Assembly: GCF_007997215.1 (NCBI RefSeq)
Contig: NZ_VORW01000014.1
Span: forward strand, 45,707-109,706
DNA from: Algoriphagus aquimarinus
GTDB lineage: Bacteria; Bacteroidota; Bacteroidia; Cytophagales; Cyclobacteriaceae
DNA length: 64,000 bases
Reading direction: 5' to 3'
Under the pieces are notes generated by a model. The model searched no databases, had not been told where the DNA came from, and saw nothing but the letters and a program-made list of their open reading frames with translations. Shown here piece by piece: positions 8,752-17,303 of the stretch (position 1 is the stretch's first letter; the number at the start of each line of letters is the position of its first letter). Position numbers and translations under genes: made by a program.

Positions 8752-10666
8752 GAGCTGTAAGTACGTAACTGCCCGAAGCCAGTAGTGTAATATATCCCTG
8801 ATCCTGCAAAATCCGCAAAACTCGAAGGTTTTTCTCAGCCATAGGCAGGCGAATACTTTCGAATATCTGTTTATCAGTCAACTCACCAGCCTTGGTTAAT
8901 GTTTCCAATATCTTTTTCCTGAGCTTATTTTCTGCTATTTCAGGGTGATTTTCCTTTCGCTGAGTAATGCAGATATCACAAACACCACATTGCTCATCGG
9001 TATTTTCTCCAAAATATTCCTGAATAAACTGAGTGCGACAGAGCTCAGTTTGCTGCCCATACTTCACCATACTTTGAGCTTTTTCCAGCGTCAAAGCTCT
9101 CCTCAGTTCTATCCTCTTGAAATTGAGAGGCAACTTCCCAGCATCGTATCGAGGTGTCAAAAAGGTAATCTGAGGTTTATCCTTTCGCTGGTCATAGACC
9201 ATCACTTCCAGTTGTTCCAGATGTTTGAGTGATTTTACCAACTCATTTTCATAGATATTGAGCGACTTGGCAAGCTTAGCTTCCTGAATTTTGATGTATT
9301 CCGAGAAGACATTCCCTCCATACGTACGCATGATGATTTTCACCACAGGATCCAGCTTTGCGTAGGCAATCTGAATCTCATACAATCTGGAAGGGTCTAC
9401 GGTGAAATGAATTTTGGATGGAGTGTAATAGCTTTCGCTGAGTCCAATAAAGCCTTCTTCTTCCAGTAATTTCAAAGCATAAAAACTCTCCAAAACGCCC
9501 AATTCATAGGTATTTGCAAACTCATTCCATTCGAAATCAAAGCTGCTTAGCATGTTACTCCCAACTGCAATGCGGTAATAATTTGCCAGGCATTGATACA
9601 CCCGCTTTACAAAATCTAAAGGTGGATAGACTAGCTCTGCGCGTTTTAAAACAGTTTCAAAATCTTGATTATTCGCTAGTAGAACTCCATAGGCTTTTTC
9701 TCCATCTCTTCCTGCACGCCCAGCTTCCTGATAGTAATTCTCCACATTTTCAGGCAAGTCGCTATGAATAACTACACGGACATCTGGCTTGTCAATTCCC
9801 ATCCCAAAGGCATTCGTACTCACCATCACACGGACTTCATTTTTCATCCAAGCATCTTGGCGCTTCGCCCGATCTTGCATAGACAAGCCAGCATGATAGG
9901 CTGAAGCCGAAATCCCCATTTGACTTAGCGCTTTAGCGATTTGATGAGTCCCCTGACGATTTCTCACATACCAGATCGCTGATCCATCTATTCTACTCAG
10001 TATTTCCAGTCCTTTTTCAAGTTTGTTTTCTACGAGTCGCACACTGTAACTGAGATTTTTTCTCGCAAAACTCTGATGGAATTCCGCTGGTTTTTTCATT
10101 TCCAACTTTTCCATGATATCCGCGCAAACTTGCGGAGTAGCCGAAGCAGTCAGAGCCAAAACAGGGACTTTGGCGTGATAAGGTCGAATCAGAGCGATCT
10201 CCAAATAAGGCGGGCGAAAATCATAACCCCACTGAGAGATACAATGCGCTTCGTCCACGGCGATCAAATTGATCTTCATCTGCCGAAATCTCTCGACAAA
10301 AAGCTCCGCCTTCAATCGCTCTGGAGACACGTACAGAAACTTGTAATCTCCATAAATGCAATTATCCAGCGTGCGATCGATCTCTCGATAACTCATCCCG
10401 GAATAGATCGCCGCAGCCTTAATTCCTTTCGCCTTTAGTGCATCCACTTGATCTTTCATCAAAGCGATAAGAGGACTAACGACAAGACAAATCCCCTCCT
10501 GAGTCAGCGCGGGGATCTGATAGCAAAGTGACTTGCCTCCACCTGTTGGCAATAGTGCAAGCGTATCCTTCCCAGCCAGAACTGACTCGATGATTTCTTT
10601 CTGGACAGGCCGAAAATCAGCATGCCCAAATACTTGATGAAGGATTTCAGTAGCTCTATTCAGCAT
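8744..10666 (-). CDS. recQ: ATP-dependent DNA helicase RecQ
   Basis: 640 residues. A 3'-5' superfamily 2 helicase of recombination and fork repair. Motifs in order: FRPVQKEII (motif 0), LLPTGGGKSLCYQIPA (Walker A), AVDEAHCISQWGYDFRP (DEAH box and RecQ aromatic loop), LTASATP (motif III), and GRAGRDG (motif VI). The RQC zinc site is visible as C-x(16)-C-x2-C-x2-C in the ENTDEQCGVCDIC region. After it only ~65 residues follow, so the HRDC domain of E. coli RecQ is probably absent. Its start codon directly abuts the stop of the enoyl-CoA hydratase gene upstream (10666/10667). Confidence 0.96.
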   Translation of the reverse strand: MLNRATEILHQVFGHADFRPVQKEIIESVLAGKDTLALLPTGGGKSLCYQIPALTQEGICLVVSPLIALMKDQVDALKAKGIKAAAIYSGMSYREIDRTLDNCIYGDYKFLYVSPERLKAELFVERFRQMKINLIAVDEAHCISQWGYDFRPPYLEIALIRPYHAKVPVLALTASATPQVCADIMEKLEMKKPAEFHQSFARKNLSYSVRLVENKLEKGLEILSRIDGSAIWYVRNRQGTHQIAKALSQMGISASAYHAGLSMQDRAKRQDAWMKNEVRVMVSTNAFGMGIDKPDVRVVIHSDLPENVENYYQEAGRAGRDGEKAYGVLLANNQDFETVLKRAELVYPPLDFVKRVYQCLANYYRIAVGSNMLSSFDFEWNEFANTYELGVLESFYALKLLEEEGFIGLSESYYTPSKIHFTVDPSRLYEIQIAYAKLDPVVKIIMRTYGGNVFSEYIKIQEAKLAKSLNIYENELVKSLKHLEQLEVMVYDQRKDKPQITFLTPRYDAGKLPLNFKRIELRRALTLEKAQSMVKYGQQTELCRTQFIQEYFGENTDEQCGVCDICITQRKENHPEIAENKLRKKILETLTKAGELTDKQIFESIRLPMAEKNLRVLRILQDQGYITLLASGSYVLTAHE

Positions 10667-11440
10667 TTACCAATCTGGCGTAGTTTTATTAAGGAAAGCA
10701 GCAATTCCTTTTTTGCAATCGGCATGGGCGCGTGCAGTGGCATTCATCTCCGCAGCAAGCTCAAGCGATTTATTTCTAGTTGATTGATTTAGCTCGCGCA
10801 AAAGAGTTTTGGTTTTCCCCATAGAAAATCCGGAATTCTGTGTGATAAGCTTGGTAGCAAATTCACGCACATATTTCTCTAAAAACTCCGTAGGCTCCAC
10901 TCCCGTGATCAAGCCTAATTCGGCAGCTTTGGTAGCCGAAACAAACTCCCCAGAAAGTAGCAATTCCTGCGTTTTGGCAGCACCAATTTGCTCTTGCAAA
11001 AAGACTGAAACCAATGCAGGCACAAAACCGATTCTCACTTCGGTATAGCCGAACAGCGCATCAGGAACAGCAAAAGCGAAATCACAGACTGTAGCCAATC
11101 CACAGCCTCCAGCCAAAGCATGTCCTTGAACCTCTGCGATCACGACTTTGGGAAGGCAATAGATCAAATTAAACAAGTCCATCAGGTGGCGGCTATCTTC
11201 CAGATTTTGCTCGTAAGAAAAATCCTGAAGCTGCTGCAAGTAGGCCAAATCTGCTCCTGCACAGAAAGCCTTTCCCGTAGATCGAAGCACAATGACTTTC
11301 ACGTCATCATTGAAATTCATCACCTCAAAAGCGGCATGCAGTCCTGCAATCAACTCTGGACTGAGTGCATTCCGCTTTTCAGGCCTGTTCAAAGTAATGT
11401 ATCCTATTCTATCGGTGATCTCTGTGAGTACAGCGCTCAT
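10667..11440 (-). CDS. Enoyl-CoA hydratase/isomerase family protein
   Basis: 257 residues from the ATG at 11440, which begins the family-typical MSAVLTEITDRIGYITLNRP. A longer frame to 11533 would run into the end of comEC and adds a non-conserved N-terminus, so it was not used. Crotonase fold: KAFCAGADLAYL (oxyanion hole), AEVQGHALAGGCGLATVCDF with the second oxyanion Gly and helix, and GYTEVRIGFVPA where a catalytic Glu normally lies. Likely a hydratase or methylglutaconyl-CoA hydratase-like enzyme of acyl-CoA or amino-acid breakdown; the exact substrate is unclear. Confidence 0.93.
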   Translation of the reverse strand: MSAVLTEITDRIGYITLNRPEKRNALSPELIAGLHAAFEVMNFNDDVKVIVLRSTGKAFCAGADLAYLQQLQDFSYEQNLEDSRHLMDLFNLIYCLPKVVIAEVQGHALAGGCGLATVCDFAFAVPDALFGYTEVRIGFVPALVSVFLQEQIGAAKTQELLLSGEFVSATKAAELGLITGVEPTEFLEKYVREFATKLITQNSGFSMGKTKTLLRELNQSTRNKSLELAAEMNATARAHADCKKGIAAFLNKTTPDW

Positions 11441-11501
11441 TTGTTTACAATTTGGGTTTGGGATCAAGTTAGTTTCAATAGCAGGGTTTGCAAAATCAAA
11501 C

Positions 11502-13436
11502 TCAGAAAAGTATTCGATAAGCCAAAGAATCAATAGCTATTGAATCGGTCACAGGTAAGTCAATCCACTTTCCTCCATACCATAAATGGACAGCTTTTGG
11601 AGTAGATGAAAAGTGCAGTTTCTTGTTTATGGGGTGAAAAGTAAAATCAGTACCAATAAATTCTAGCTGACCCGAATCATGCTGAAAAGCCACTAATGAG
11701 ATTGGAATCTGTGACCACTGCTTTTGCACACGATTAGGATCTACTGAGTAACTGATTTCTCCTGGCTCAAGCCCTTGATTCCATGAATACGTTTTACCTG
11801 AATATGAAAAATCGAAAAGTTGAGATTTCTTCCCCTGATATACGATCAACTCTTTGGAGGGAATCTGAAACTCTACATAAAGCTGAAAACCAACCCATAA
11901 AAATGCTAGACTCATAGCCAGCCAAGTCAGCTTTCTTTTAGATCCAAACTCCCAACCTGCTATAATCAATAGCATTCCCCACACGAATATCATTCCTGAG
12001 AAATCCATCGTGAGTCTATCCAGCTTTCCGCCAGGAATCAAACGAATAGTCTCAGCAATCCAATTTTGTACCCAAATCAACCAACTCAAAACCCAACCTA
12101 AAACATCGCCTACAACTGGAATCCATCCAAAAATCATCAAAGGAACTCCGACTTGCATGATCAAAAATGCCAGTGGCAGTATCAATAAATTACCCAGCAA
12201 AAAGTAGGTGGGAAACACATGAAAATAATACAAGGACAATGGAAAAGTTACCAGCTGAGCAGCTAGACTAACGGAAGTTAATTGCCAGATGTATTCTAGC
12301 ACCTTGTGTCTCGGCAACCACAAGTTTAGAATCAACGGCTGAATCATCACTATCCCCAACACGGCCAAATAAGACAATTGAAAACCAACTTCGTAGATCA
12401 CGTCCGGATTCGTGGTAATCATCAGAATAGCAGAAAATGCCAAAATATTATAAATGGATGGACGTCGCTCACGCATCTGACCCAGCGTAAGCAATGAAAA
12501 CATGGTGGCAGCCCGAACCACCGAAGGTGATAACCCTGTGAGAAATGCATACAGCCAAATCACTAAAATAACAGCAAAGAGATACAGCCTAGCTTTCTCT
12601 TTTTTCAGTTTGAGTGGTTTCAAAACCAAGATAAACAAGGCGTAAATAATACCAACGTGAAGTCCCGAAACAGCCAAAATATGCATCACTCCAGCCTGAG
12701 TGTAAGCCTCGCGAATCGTCGGATCGAGTTCTTTTTTCTGACCTAAAAGCAAGGCCAGCGCTATTTGGGCCGAGTTCTGATCTGGGATTTTTGACTGAAG
12801 CATCTCGCCAATCCTGTGTCGTAAATGCACCAAAAAGTAATTCAGACCAGTGCTCGGGACTGAATCAACCAGCTGAAAATCCTTTCCTAAAAATTGACGG
12901 TATTGAATTCCCTGTCTGGACAGATACTGCCTATAGTCAAACTCATGGGGATTGAGAGGGCTCGCGATTTCCTCTGGCTTTTTATTCACCAATAGTATTT
13001 GTCCTGGCTCTAAATTTTTGTCACTTTGATGATAAACTAGGACTTTGCCTTGGAAATCATTCCATTCTCCTTCTATAAGCACAGATTTCACTTCGAGTAA
13101 ATTCTCGAAAGAATTCGGCTTTTGCAGATCGTATGCCGTCACCTCCGCTAGATAACTTTCCGCTTGAAGAATATCCGTACTGACATCTGTTTGACGCTTC
13201 TGATTTTGAACTAGCAGTGCGCCGAAAACAATCAACGATAAATATGCGATAGAACTCATCTGGAAGAAAGATGCATACTTCCCAAGATTTGAAACTAACA
13301 TCAAATAGCAAAGCCAACTTATGCTAAGAATGATGGCAAGCACGAGCAAGTCAGGAGACCAATCCGATTGACCTAAAAAAATGCCTATCAATAGAAATGG
13401 CAGATACCGTAAAAATGGAAAGTCAGCAAATCTCAT
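11502..13436 (-). CDS. comEC: ComEC/Rec2-type DNA uptake channel protein
   Basis: 644 residues, polytopic membrane protein. It has an N-terminal ComEC/DUF4131 domain (about 25-180, after two or three TM segments) and the competence domain (about 210-500) with the signature HILAVSGLHVGIIYALF and TGLSPSVVRAATMFSL. Family knowledge: ComEC forms the inner-membrane channel for single-stranded DNA in natural transformation. The metallo-beta-lactamase domain with its HxHxDH motif found at the C-terminus of many homologues is not visible; the last ~130 residues form a beta-rich tail instead. No other competence genes are in the window. Confidence 0.93.
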   Translation of the reverse strand: MRFADFPFLRYLPFLLIGIFLGQSDWSPDLLVLAIILSISWLCYLMLVSNLGKYASFFQMSSIAYLSLIVFGALLVQNQKRQTDVSTDILQAESYLAEVTAYDLQKPNSFENLLEVKSVLIEGEWNDFQGKVLVYHQSDKNLEPGQILLVNKKPEEIASPLNPHEFDYRQYLSRQGIQYRQFLGKDFQLVDSVPSTGLNYFLVHLRHRIGEMLQSKIPDQNSAQIALALLLGQKKELDPTIREAYTQAGVMHILAVSGLHVGIIYALFILVLKPLKLKKEKARLYLFAVILVIWLYAFLTGLSPSVVRAATMFSLLTLGQMRERRPSIYNILAFSAILMITTNPDVIYEVGFQLSYLAVLGIVMIQPLILNLWLPRHKVLEYIWQLTSVSLAAQLVTFPLSLYYFHVFPTYFLLGNLLILPLAFLIMQVGVPLMIFGWIPVVGDVLGWVLSWLIWVQNWIAETIRLIPGGKLDRLTMDFSGMIFVWGMLLIIAGWEFGSKRKLTWLAMSLAFLWVGFQLYVEFQIPSKELIVYQGKKSQLFDFSYSGKTYSWNQGLEPGEISYSVDPNRVQKQWSQIPISLVAFQHDSGQLEFIGTDFTFHPINKKLHFSSTPKAVHLWYGGKWIDLPVTDSIAIDSLAYRILF

Positions 13437-13601
13437 TTTCGAAAAAATTAAAGTTTTAATTTACTTCATTTTTACGAAAAAACGCAGGACACAAACTCAA
13501 TATATTCCTTTATATATCAATCATTTACAAAGTATCATAGGTTCACATAGATTTTGCTAAACCTTCATAACCTATGTGGCTGTACGCTAAAAATATTTAC
13601 A

Positions 13602-13628
13602 TAAAAAAAAGAGTCCAAACTGGACTCT
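13602..13628 (-). terminator. Rho-independent terminator of the barrel protein gene
   Basis: AGAGTCC (13610-13616) and GGACTCT (13622-13628) form a 7-bp stem with a 5-base loop; the minus strand continues with eight T. Confidence 0.9.
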
Positions 13629-13655
13629 CTGATACTTATTGTATTGAATAAAACC

Positions 13656-14231
13656 TTAGAACCTATATCCAAGATTGAATCCTCCATTCAATTCTATTCC
13701 TGTAAAGCGGTTTGCAACATCATCACTGAAGTTTCTGCCAATGCTGGCAAATGGGCCAAATGCAAAGTTTTTAGAAAGCTCCCACTTATATCCTACTCCT
13801 GCACCTAAGATGAAAGCAGTCATATCTGTAGTCTGAATCCCTCCACCATCATTTGGCTCTTCAAAATCACCAAATCGTATCTTAGCCAATGGGAATAAGA
13901 AGAAACGACCACTTCCATTGTCGCCAAAGTAAAAGTTCATGGAAGCCTGTAAAGAGTTCGTCTTGTATTTTTTTCCACTGTTTTCATTATTAAATCCAAA
14001 GCGGTCGTTAATAAAACCCTTGAACTCTATCGAATGATCATCACTCAAATAGCGCTCATATCCTGCTTCTAGTGAGCCGAACCAAATGAGTGTCATGAAA
14101 TTGACATGTATTTCATTTGAAAAACCACCTCTATTCGGAGTAGAACCACCACTGCTCGAAATCACTTCTTGTGCATATCCTGAAACTACTAACGCCAGAA
14201 TAAGAGTAAGGGTAAAGATTGATTTTTTCAT
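13656..14231 (-). CDS. Outer-membrane beta-barrel protein
   Basis: 191 residues from the ATG at 14231; an upstream TTG at 14252 is less likely because the ATG gives a clean signal peptide (MKKSIFTLTLILALVVSGYAQ). The mature part alternates polar and hydrophobic residues, rich in Gly and aromatics (AGVGYKWELSKNFAFGPF), and ends NLGYRF with a terminal Phe, typical of small Bacteroidota outer-membrane barrels. Function unknown. It has its own terminator and is separated from the GNAT gene by a repeat-bearing spacer. Confidence 0.85.
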   Translation of the reverse strand: MKKSIFTLTLILALVVSGYAQEVISSSGGSTPNRGGFSNEIHVNFMTLIWFGSLEAGYERYLSDDHSIEFKGFINDRFGFNNENSGKKYKTNSLQASMNFYFGDNGSGRFFLFPLAKIRFGDFEEPNDGGGIQTTDMTAFILGAGVGYKWELSKNFAFGPFASIGRNFSDDVANRFTGIELNGGFNLGYRF

Positions 14232-14262
14232 CTGTTTATAATTGTTTTTCAAAGGTCATATG

Positions 14263-14330
14263 GAATCTCGCATGGCTGAATCATCTCAGAGTCTGAGGTT
14301 TTTTGTCATGCCTGTCTGCCTCAGGCAGGC
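14263..14330. repeat. Bipartite intergenic repeat, copy 2, with CTGCCTCAGGCAG palindrome
   Basis: GAATCTCGCATG (14263-14274) and TTTTGTCATGC (14301-14311) match copy 1 at 1947-1996. This copy lacks the TCCCGA hairpin but carries CTGCCT-c-AGGCAG (14316-14328) right after the second block, where copy 1 continues directly into ttaatttcat. Confidence 0.7.
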
Positions 14331-14375
14331 TCGATTTCATATTTCTATAATTAGTTAACAAATATGTGGCAATAC

Positions 14376-14810
14376 TTAAGCCAGTTGCATTTTGTAGTGC
14401 AAAATATTACATTCTTCAAACATATCTCCTGATTTTTCAAATCCAAACTTTGAATAAAGTGGAACTGCATTAAGCTGAGAATGAAGGTATTTCAATTTCC
14501 CAATTGCTTTAGGATTGGATTCAATGTCGTTGAGTACTGCAGTCACTAAAGCTTGACCCACTCCTTTGCCGCGGGCTTCTTCCAATACGGCAAAACGCTC
14601 CAATTTCACCCCATTTGGTGTAACTCTCCACCTAGCCGTACCCACTGGTTTATTATCAAGATAGGCAAGAAAGTGTGCGCATTGACTTTCAAACTCATCA
14701 TACTCCGCCTTCGGATCTACTTCTTGCTCGAGCACAAAAACTTGTTCTCTGATCCAATACGCTGATTTTAGCTGATCATCACGAGTTATTCTTTCTACTT
14801 GCAGACTCAT
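14376..14810 (-). CDS. GNAT family N-acetyltransferase
   Basis: 144 residues, a single GNAT domain. The acetyl-CoA pyrophosphate loop is ARGKGVGQALV (about 80-90, the R/Q-x-x-G-x-G/A motif), preceded by KLERFAVLEE on beta4 and followed by LHSQLNAVPLYSKFGF, which carries the conserved Asn/Tyr of the C-terminal part. It resembles the ElaA-like subgroup. Substrate unknown. Its start overlaps the end of phoH by 32 bases, so the pair is co-transcribed. Confidence 0.9.
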   Translation of the reverse strand: MSLQVERITRDDQLKSAYWIREQVFVLEQEVDPKAEYDEFESQCAHFLAYLDNKPVGTARWRVTPNGVKLERFAVLEEARGKGVGQALVTAVLNDIESNPKAIGKLKYLHSQLNAVPLYSKFGFEKSGDMFEECNILHYKMQLA

Positions 14811-15768
14811 CTTTTTGTAATTCTTTTTGGTAGTGATCTTTTTCGTAAGCTTCGATAATCGACTTCACTAATCTATGTCTGATCACATCTTTTCCACTCA
14901 GATTTACTACACCAATCCCAGACACATCTTTGAGGATTTTAAGGGCCTCAGACAGTCCACTTTTTTGCCTTACTGGCAAATCCACCTGAGTCTGATCACC
15001 TGTGATGATTACTTTGGAATTAGGCCCCATACGGGTTAAGAACATCTTAATCTGCTCATTTGTTGTGTTTTGCGCTTCATCTAGCAAAACAAATGCATCA
15101 TGAAGCGTTCTACCACGCATATATGCCAAAGGAGCAATTTCGATCACGCGAGTTTCCTGATAGTATTTGAGTTTCTCAGGCGGTACCATATCCTGAAGTG
15201 CATCGTAAATCGGCCTTAGGTATGGATCCAGTTTCTCCTGCAGATCACCTGGCAAAAAACCTAGATTTTCACCTGCTTCCACAGCCGGCCTGGTGATAAT
15301 GATACGTTTGACTTCGCGGTTTTTCAAGGCCCGCACAGCCAAAGCGACAGCTATATAGGTTTTACCAGTTCCGGCAGGACCTAAAGCAAAGACTAAATCA
15401 TTTTTCATGGCTGATTCCACCAGCTTTCTCTGATTTGCAGACTTCGGCTTGATGACTAATCCTTTGTTGCCAAAGACGATGACTTGATCCCGGTTAGCTT
15501 CTTCGAAAGGCACTCCTTCGACTTCTAAATAATCTTTTACATTCTCTGGAGTGATGTGACCAAATCGATCCACATGCTCCAATAAAAGATTAAGAACATC
15601 GTTAATTCTCAGAATCTCAGGAGCTCCGCCTTGAATTCTGATTTCATTACCACGGGAAATAATTTTACTTTGGGGAAAGGCAGCAGCAATTTGCCGGATG
15701 TTCTCATTGGCTTCGCCTAAAAACTCAGCCAAGGGGACATTTTCTAATGTGATTACTTTTTCGACCAA
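14779..15768 (-). CDS. phoH: PhoH family ATPase
   Basis: 329 residues. The N-terminal ~100 residues are the KH-like part usual for PhoH-like proteins; the ATPase domain follows with ALGPAGTGKTYIAV (Walker A), IIITRPAVEAGENLGFLPGD, and FVLLDEAQNTT (Walker B). PhoH/PhoL proteins are cytosolic ATPases linked to RNA metabolism and ribosome maturation; in many bacteria the gene is near ybeY, but here its partner is the GNAT gene. The start is a TTG at 15768: no in-frame ATG precedes it and the following MVEKVITLENVPL matches the usual N-terminus. Confidence 0.95.
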   Translation of the reverse strand: MVEKVITLENVPLAEFLGEANENIRQIAAAFPQSKIISRGNEIRIQGGAPEILRINDVLNLLLEHVDRFGHITPENVKDYLEVEGVPFEEANRDQVIVFGNKGLVIKPKSANQRKLVESAMKNDLVFALGPAGTGKTYIAVALAVRALKNREVKRIIITRPAVEAGENLGFLPGDLQEKLDPYLRPIYDALQDMVPPEKLKYYQETRVIEIAPLAYMRGRTLHDAFVLLDEAQNTTNEQIKMFLTRMGPNSKVIITGDQTQVDLPVRQKSGLSEALKILKDVSGIGVVNLSGKDVIRHRLVKSIIEAYEKDHYQKELQKDESASRKNNS

Positions 15769-15875
15769 ACTATTTCTATTGATTAGATTTTCATTGAAGG
15801 TAGACGAATAAAATTTCTAATTTTGTCCGCAGCCCTCCTTAACAAAAGTACATAAATTTTAATTGACTTGCTTCT

Positions 15876-16646
15876 ATGGCATTGGTGACATTCCTCTCAG
15901 ATTTTGGGGACAAAGATTACTACGTACCGGCAGTAAAAGCGAAAATGCTTGCCGTAAATCCACAATTGAACATCATCGATATTTCACACAATATCGACAC
16001 GTTTGACATTGCCCACGCTGCATTTGTGCTTCGATCTACTTTCAGGGATTTCCCGAAAGGAACAGTACATCTAGTATCTTTAAACACCACTGGAAGTATT
16101 ACCCATGGTTATATAGGTGTAAAACTTGAAGAGCACATTTTTGTTGGCCCAAACAACGGAATTCTAAGTCTGCTCGCAGATCATGAACCCGGCATTATGG
16201 TACAGTTTGCGGATATACATCTGAAAGACTCCACTTTTCCTACCAAAGATATCCTTGCGCCTATAGCTGCAAAAGTAGCCAGCGGCGCAGCTATTCATGA
16301 TTTTGGAGGGCCTTTGAAGAACTTTCGAAAACTCATGTCCCGTCACCCGAAAGCTACCCGGGAGCATATTATAGGACATGTGCTGCGGGTGGATCGTTAT
16401 GGCAACTTGATCACAAATGTCAACAAAGAGGTCTTTGATAAATTGAACCCAGGCAACTTCTCAATTGAATTCGGTAGAGAATCAGTCAATAGACTTCACA
16501 AAGGCTATGATCAGGTAGAGCCTGGAGACTGCTTTGCATTTTTCAACAGTCTGGATTTATTGGAAATCGGCATCAACCATGGTCACGGCGCTGAATTGCT
16601 TGGATTGAAATACGACAGTGTGGTTTATGTAACCTTCCATCCCTGA
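15876..16646 (+). CDS. SAM hydroxide adenosyltransferase (DUF62 family)
   Basis: 256 residues. Family knowledge: DUF62 enzymes hydrolyse S-adenosylmethionine to adenosine and methionine and share a fold with fluorinases and chlorinases. Visible motifs: TFLSDFGDKDYYV with the conserved Asp of the N-terminal SAM site, VHLVSL, FVGPNNGILS, and VLRVDRYGNLITN (Asp-Arg-His-like region modified to DRYGN). The biological role in bacteria is still unsettled. The TGA of this gene and the ATG of the next share a base (TGATG at 16644-16648), so the two are coupled. Confidence 0.92.
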   Translation: MALVTFLSDFGDKDYYVPAVKAKMLAVNPQLNIIDISHNIDTFDIAHAAFVLRSTFRDFPKGTVHLVSLNTTGSITHGYIGVKLEEHIFVGPNNGILSLLADHEPGIMVQFADIHLKDSTFPTKDILAPIAAKVASGAAIHDFGGPLKNFRKLMSRHPKATREHIIGHVLRVDRYGNLITNVNKEVFDKLNPGNFSIEFGRESVNRLHKGYDQVEPGDCFAFFNSLDLLEIGINHGHGAELLGLKYDSVVYVTFHP

Positions 16647-16945
16647 TGCTGATCCGAATTGTACGAATGACTTTCAAGCCCAAAGCAGTAGCTGATTTCT
16701 TGGAAAATTTCAACGCAAACAAGAAATCCATTCGGGATTTCCCCGGATGTCACCACTTGGAGCTATGGCAGGATGAAAATGATAAAAATATTTTCTTAAC
16801 ACATAGTCATTGGGAAAGCGAAGAAAAGCTGAACCAATACCGTGACTCTGAGCTTTTTAAAAGCGTCTGGACCTTCACCAAAGCGCTCTTTTCTGAAAAA
16901 CCCATGGCTTTCAGTTCACGAAATTTGGAAGAAGTGGAAAATTGA
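16646..16945 (+). CDS. Antibiotic biosynthesis monooxygenase (ABM) domain protein
   Basis: 99 residues, one dimeric alpha-beta-barrel ABM domain: MLIRIVRMTFKPKAVADFLENF at the start, then CHHLELWQDENDKNIFLTHSHWESEEKLNQYRDSELF. Members range from haem or quinone oxygenases to non-catalytic stress proteins. Coupled by a one-base overlap to the SAM hydrolase gene, a link that has no known mechanistic explanation. The tRNA-Leu promoter begins directly after its stop. Confidence 0.88.
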   Translation: MLIRIVRMTFKPKAVADFLENFNANKKSIRDFPGCHHLELWQDENDKNIFLTHSHWESEEKLNQYRDSELFKSVWTFTKALFSEKPMAFSSRNLEEVEN

Positions 16946-16946
16946 G

Positions 16947-16978
16947 TTTGTAGAAAAAAGATTCTTTGCTCATATTTG
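16947..16978 (+). promoter_or_regulatory. Bacteroidota-type promoter of tRNA-Leu
   Basis: TTTG (16947-16950), 20 bases, then CATATTTG (16971-16978), one base from the TAnnTTTG -7 consensus with the normal spacing. The expected start of transcription is about 16985. Confidence 0.7.
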
Positions 16979-16980
16979 CA

Positions 16981-17002
16981 TCCCGTTACGCAAGTGACGG
17001 GA
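16981..17002. repeat. TCCCG palindrome in the tRNA-Leu leader
   Basis: TCCCGTTAC (16981-16989), GCAA loop, GTGACGGGA (16994-17002): a 9-bp stem with one G-T pair, lying between the promoter and the mature tRNA. It shares the TCCCG...CGGGA ends of the elements at 1928, 4028 and 41144. Confidence 0.6.
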
Positions 17003-17024
17003 ATGAGACATACTCTCACCACAA

Positions 17025-17106
17025 GCCCAGGTGGCGGAATCGGTAGACGCGTTGGTCTCAAACACCAATGCCGCAAGGCGTGCCGGTTCGACTCCGGCTC
17101 TGGGTA
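17025..17106 (+). tRNA. tRNA-Leu (anticodon CAA)
   Basis: Full cloverleaf with a class II variable arm. Acceptor GCCCAGG (17025-17031) pairs with TCTGGGT (17099-17105), using G-T pairs at two positions. The anticodon stem is TTGGT/ACCAA around the loop CTCAAAC, giving CAA for TTG codons. The T arm is GCCGG-TTCGACT-CCGGC. CCA is not encoded. Confidence 0.96.
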
Positions 17107-17108
17107 CA

Positions 17109-17140
17109 AAAGCTCGCTGAAAAGCGAGCTTTTTCTTTTT
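17109..17140 (+). terminator. Rho-independent terminator of tRNA-Leu
   Basis: AAAGCTCGCT (17109-17118), GAAA loop, AGCGAGCTTT (17123-17132), then a T-rich run; starts two bases after the tRNA. Confidence 0.93.
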
Positions 17141-17221
17141 CACTTCCCTAGCTTTCAACATCTTTTTCATCACGCCTACATCAATTCACAATTTTCTCTA
17201 AACATGTTCAAACCCTAAAAA

Positions 17222-17289
17222 CCATGCAATTTGAAAGTTTAATTTTCAAATTGCATGGTTTTTGTTTTATTTTTATGCAATTTGAAAGT
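17222..17289 (+). promoter_or_regulatory. Triple ATGCAATTTGAAAG repeat in front of the ATPase gene
   Basis: CCATGCAATTTGAAA (17222-17236) and its perfect reverse complement (17244-17258) form a 15-bp inverted repeat with a 7-base spacer. A third copy, ATGCAATTTGAAAGT (17275-17289), is in direct orientation 51 bases after the first; the two direct copies also share the following TATAAT/TTTAAT-like tail. The last copy ends 14 bases before the start codon. The layout fits an operator for autoregulation or the remains of a small repeat. Confidence 0.6.
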
Positions 17290-17303
17290 ATAATATAAAG
17301 GAG

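Noticed and set aside
10667..11533. Longer start for the enoyl-CoA hydratase
   Set aside because: The extra 31 codons overlap comEC and are unlike the family N-terminus; ATG 11440 fits.
16807..17109. Minus-strand reading frame across the tRNA-Leu
   Set aside because: It runs through the tRNA and the promoter in antisense and has no protein features.
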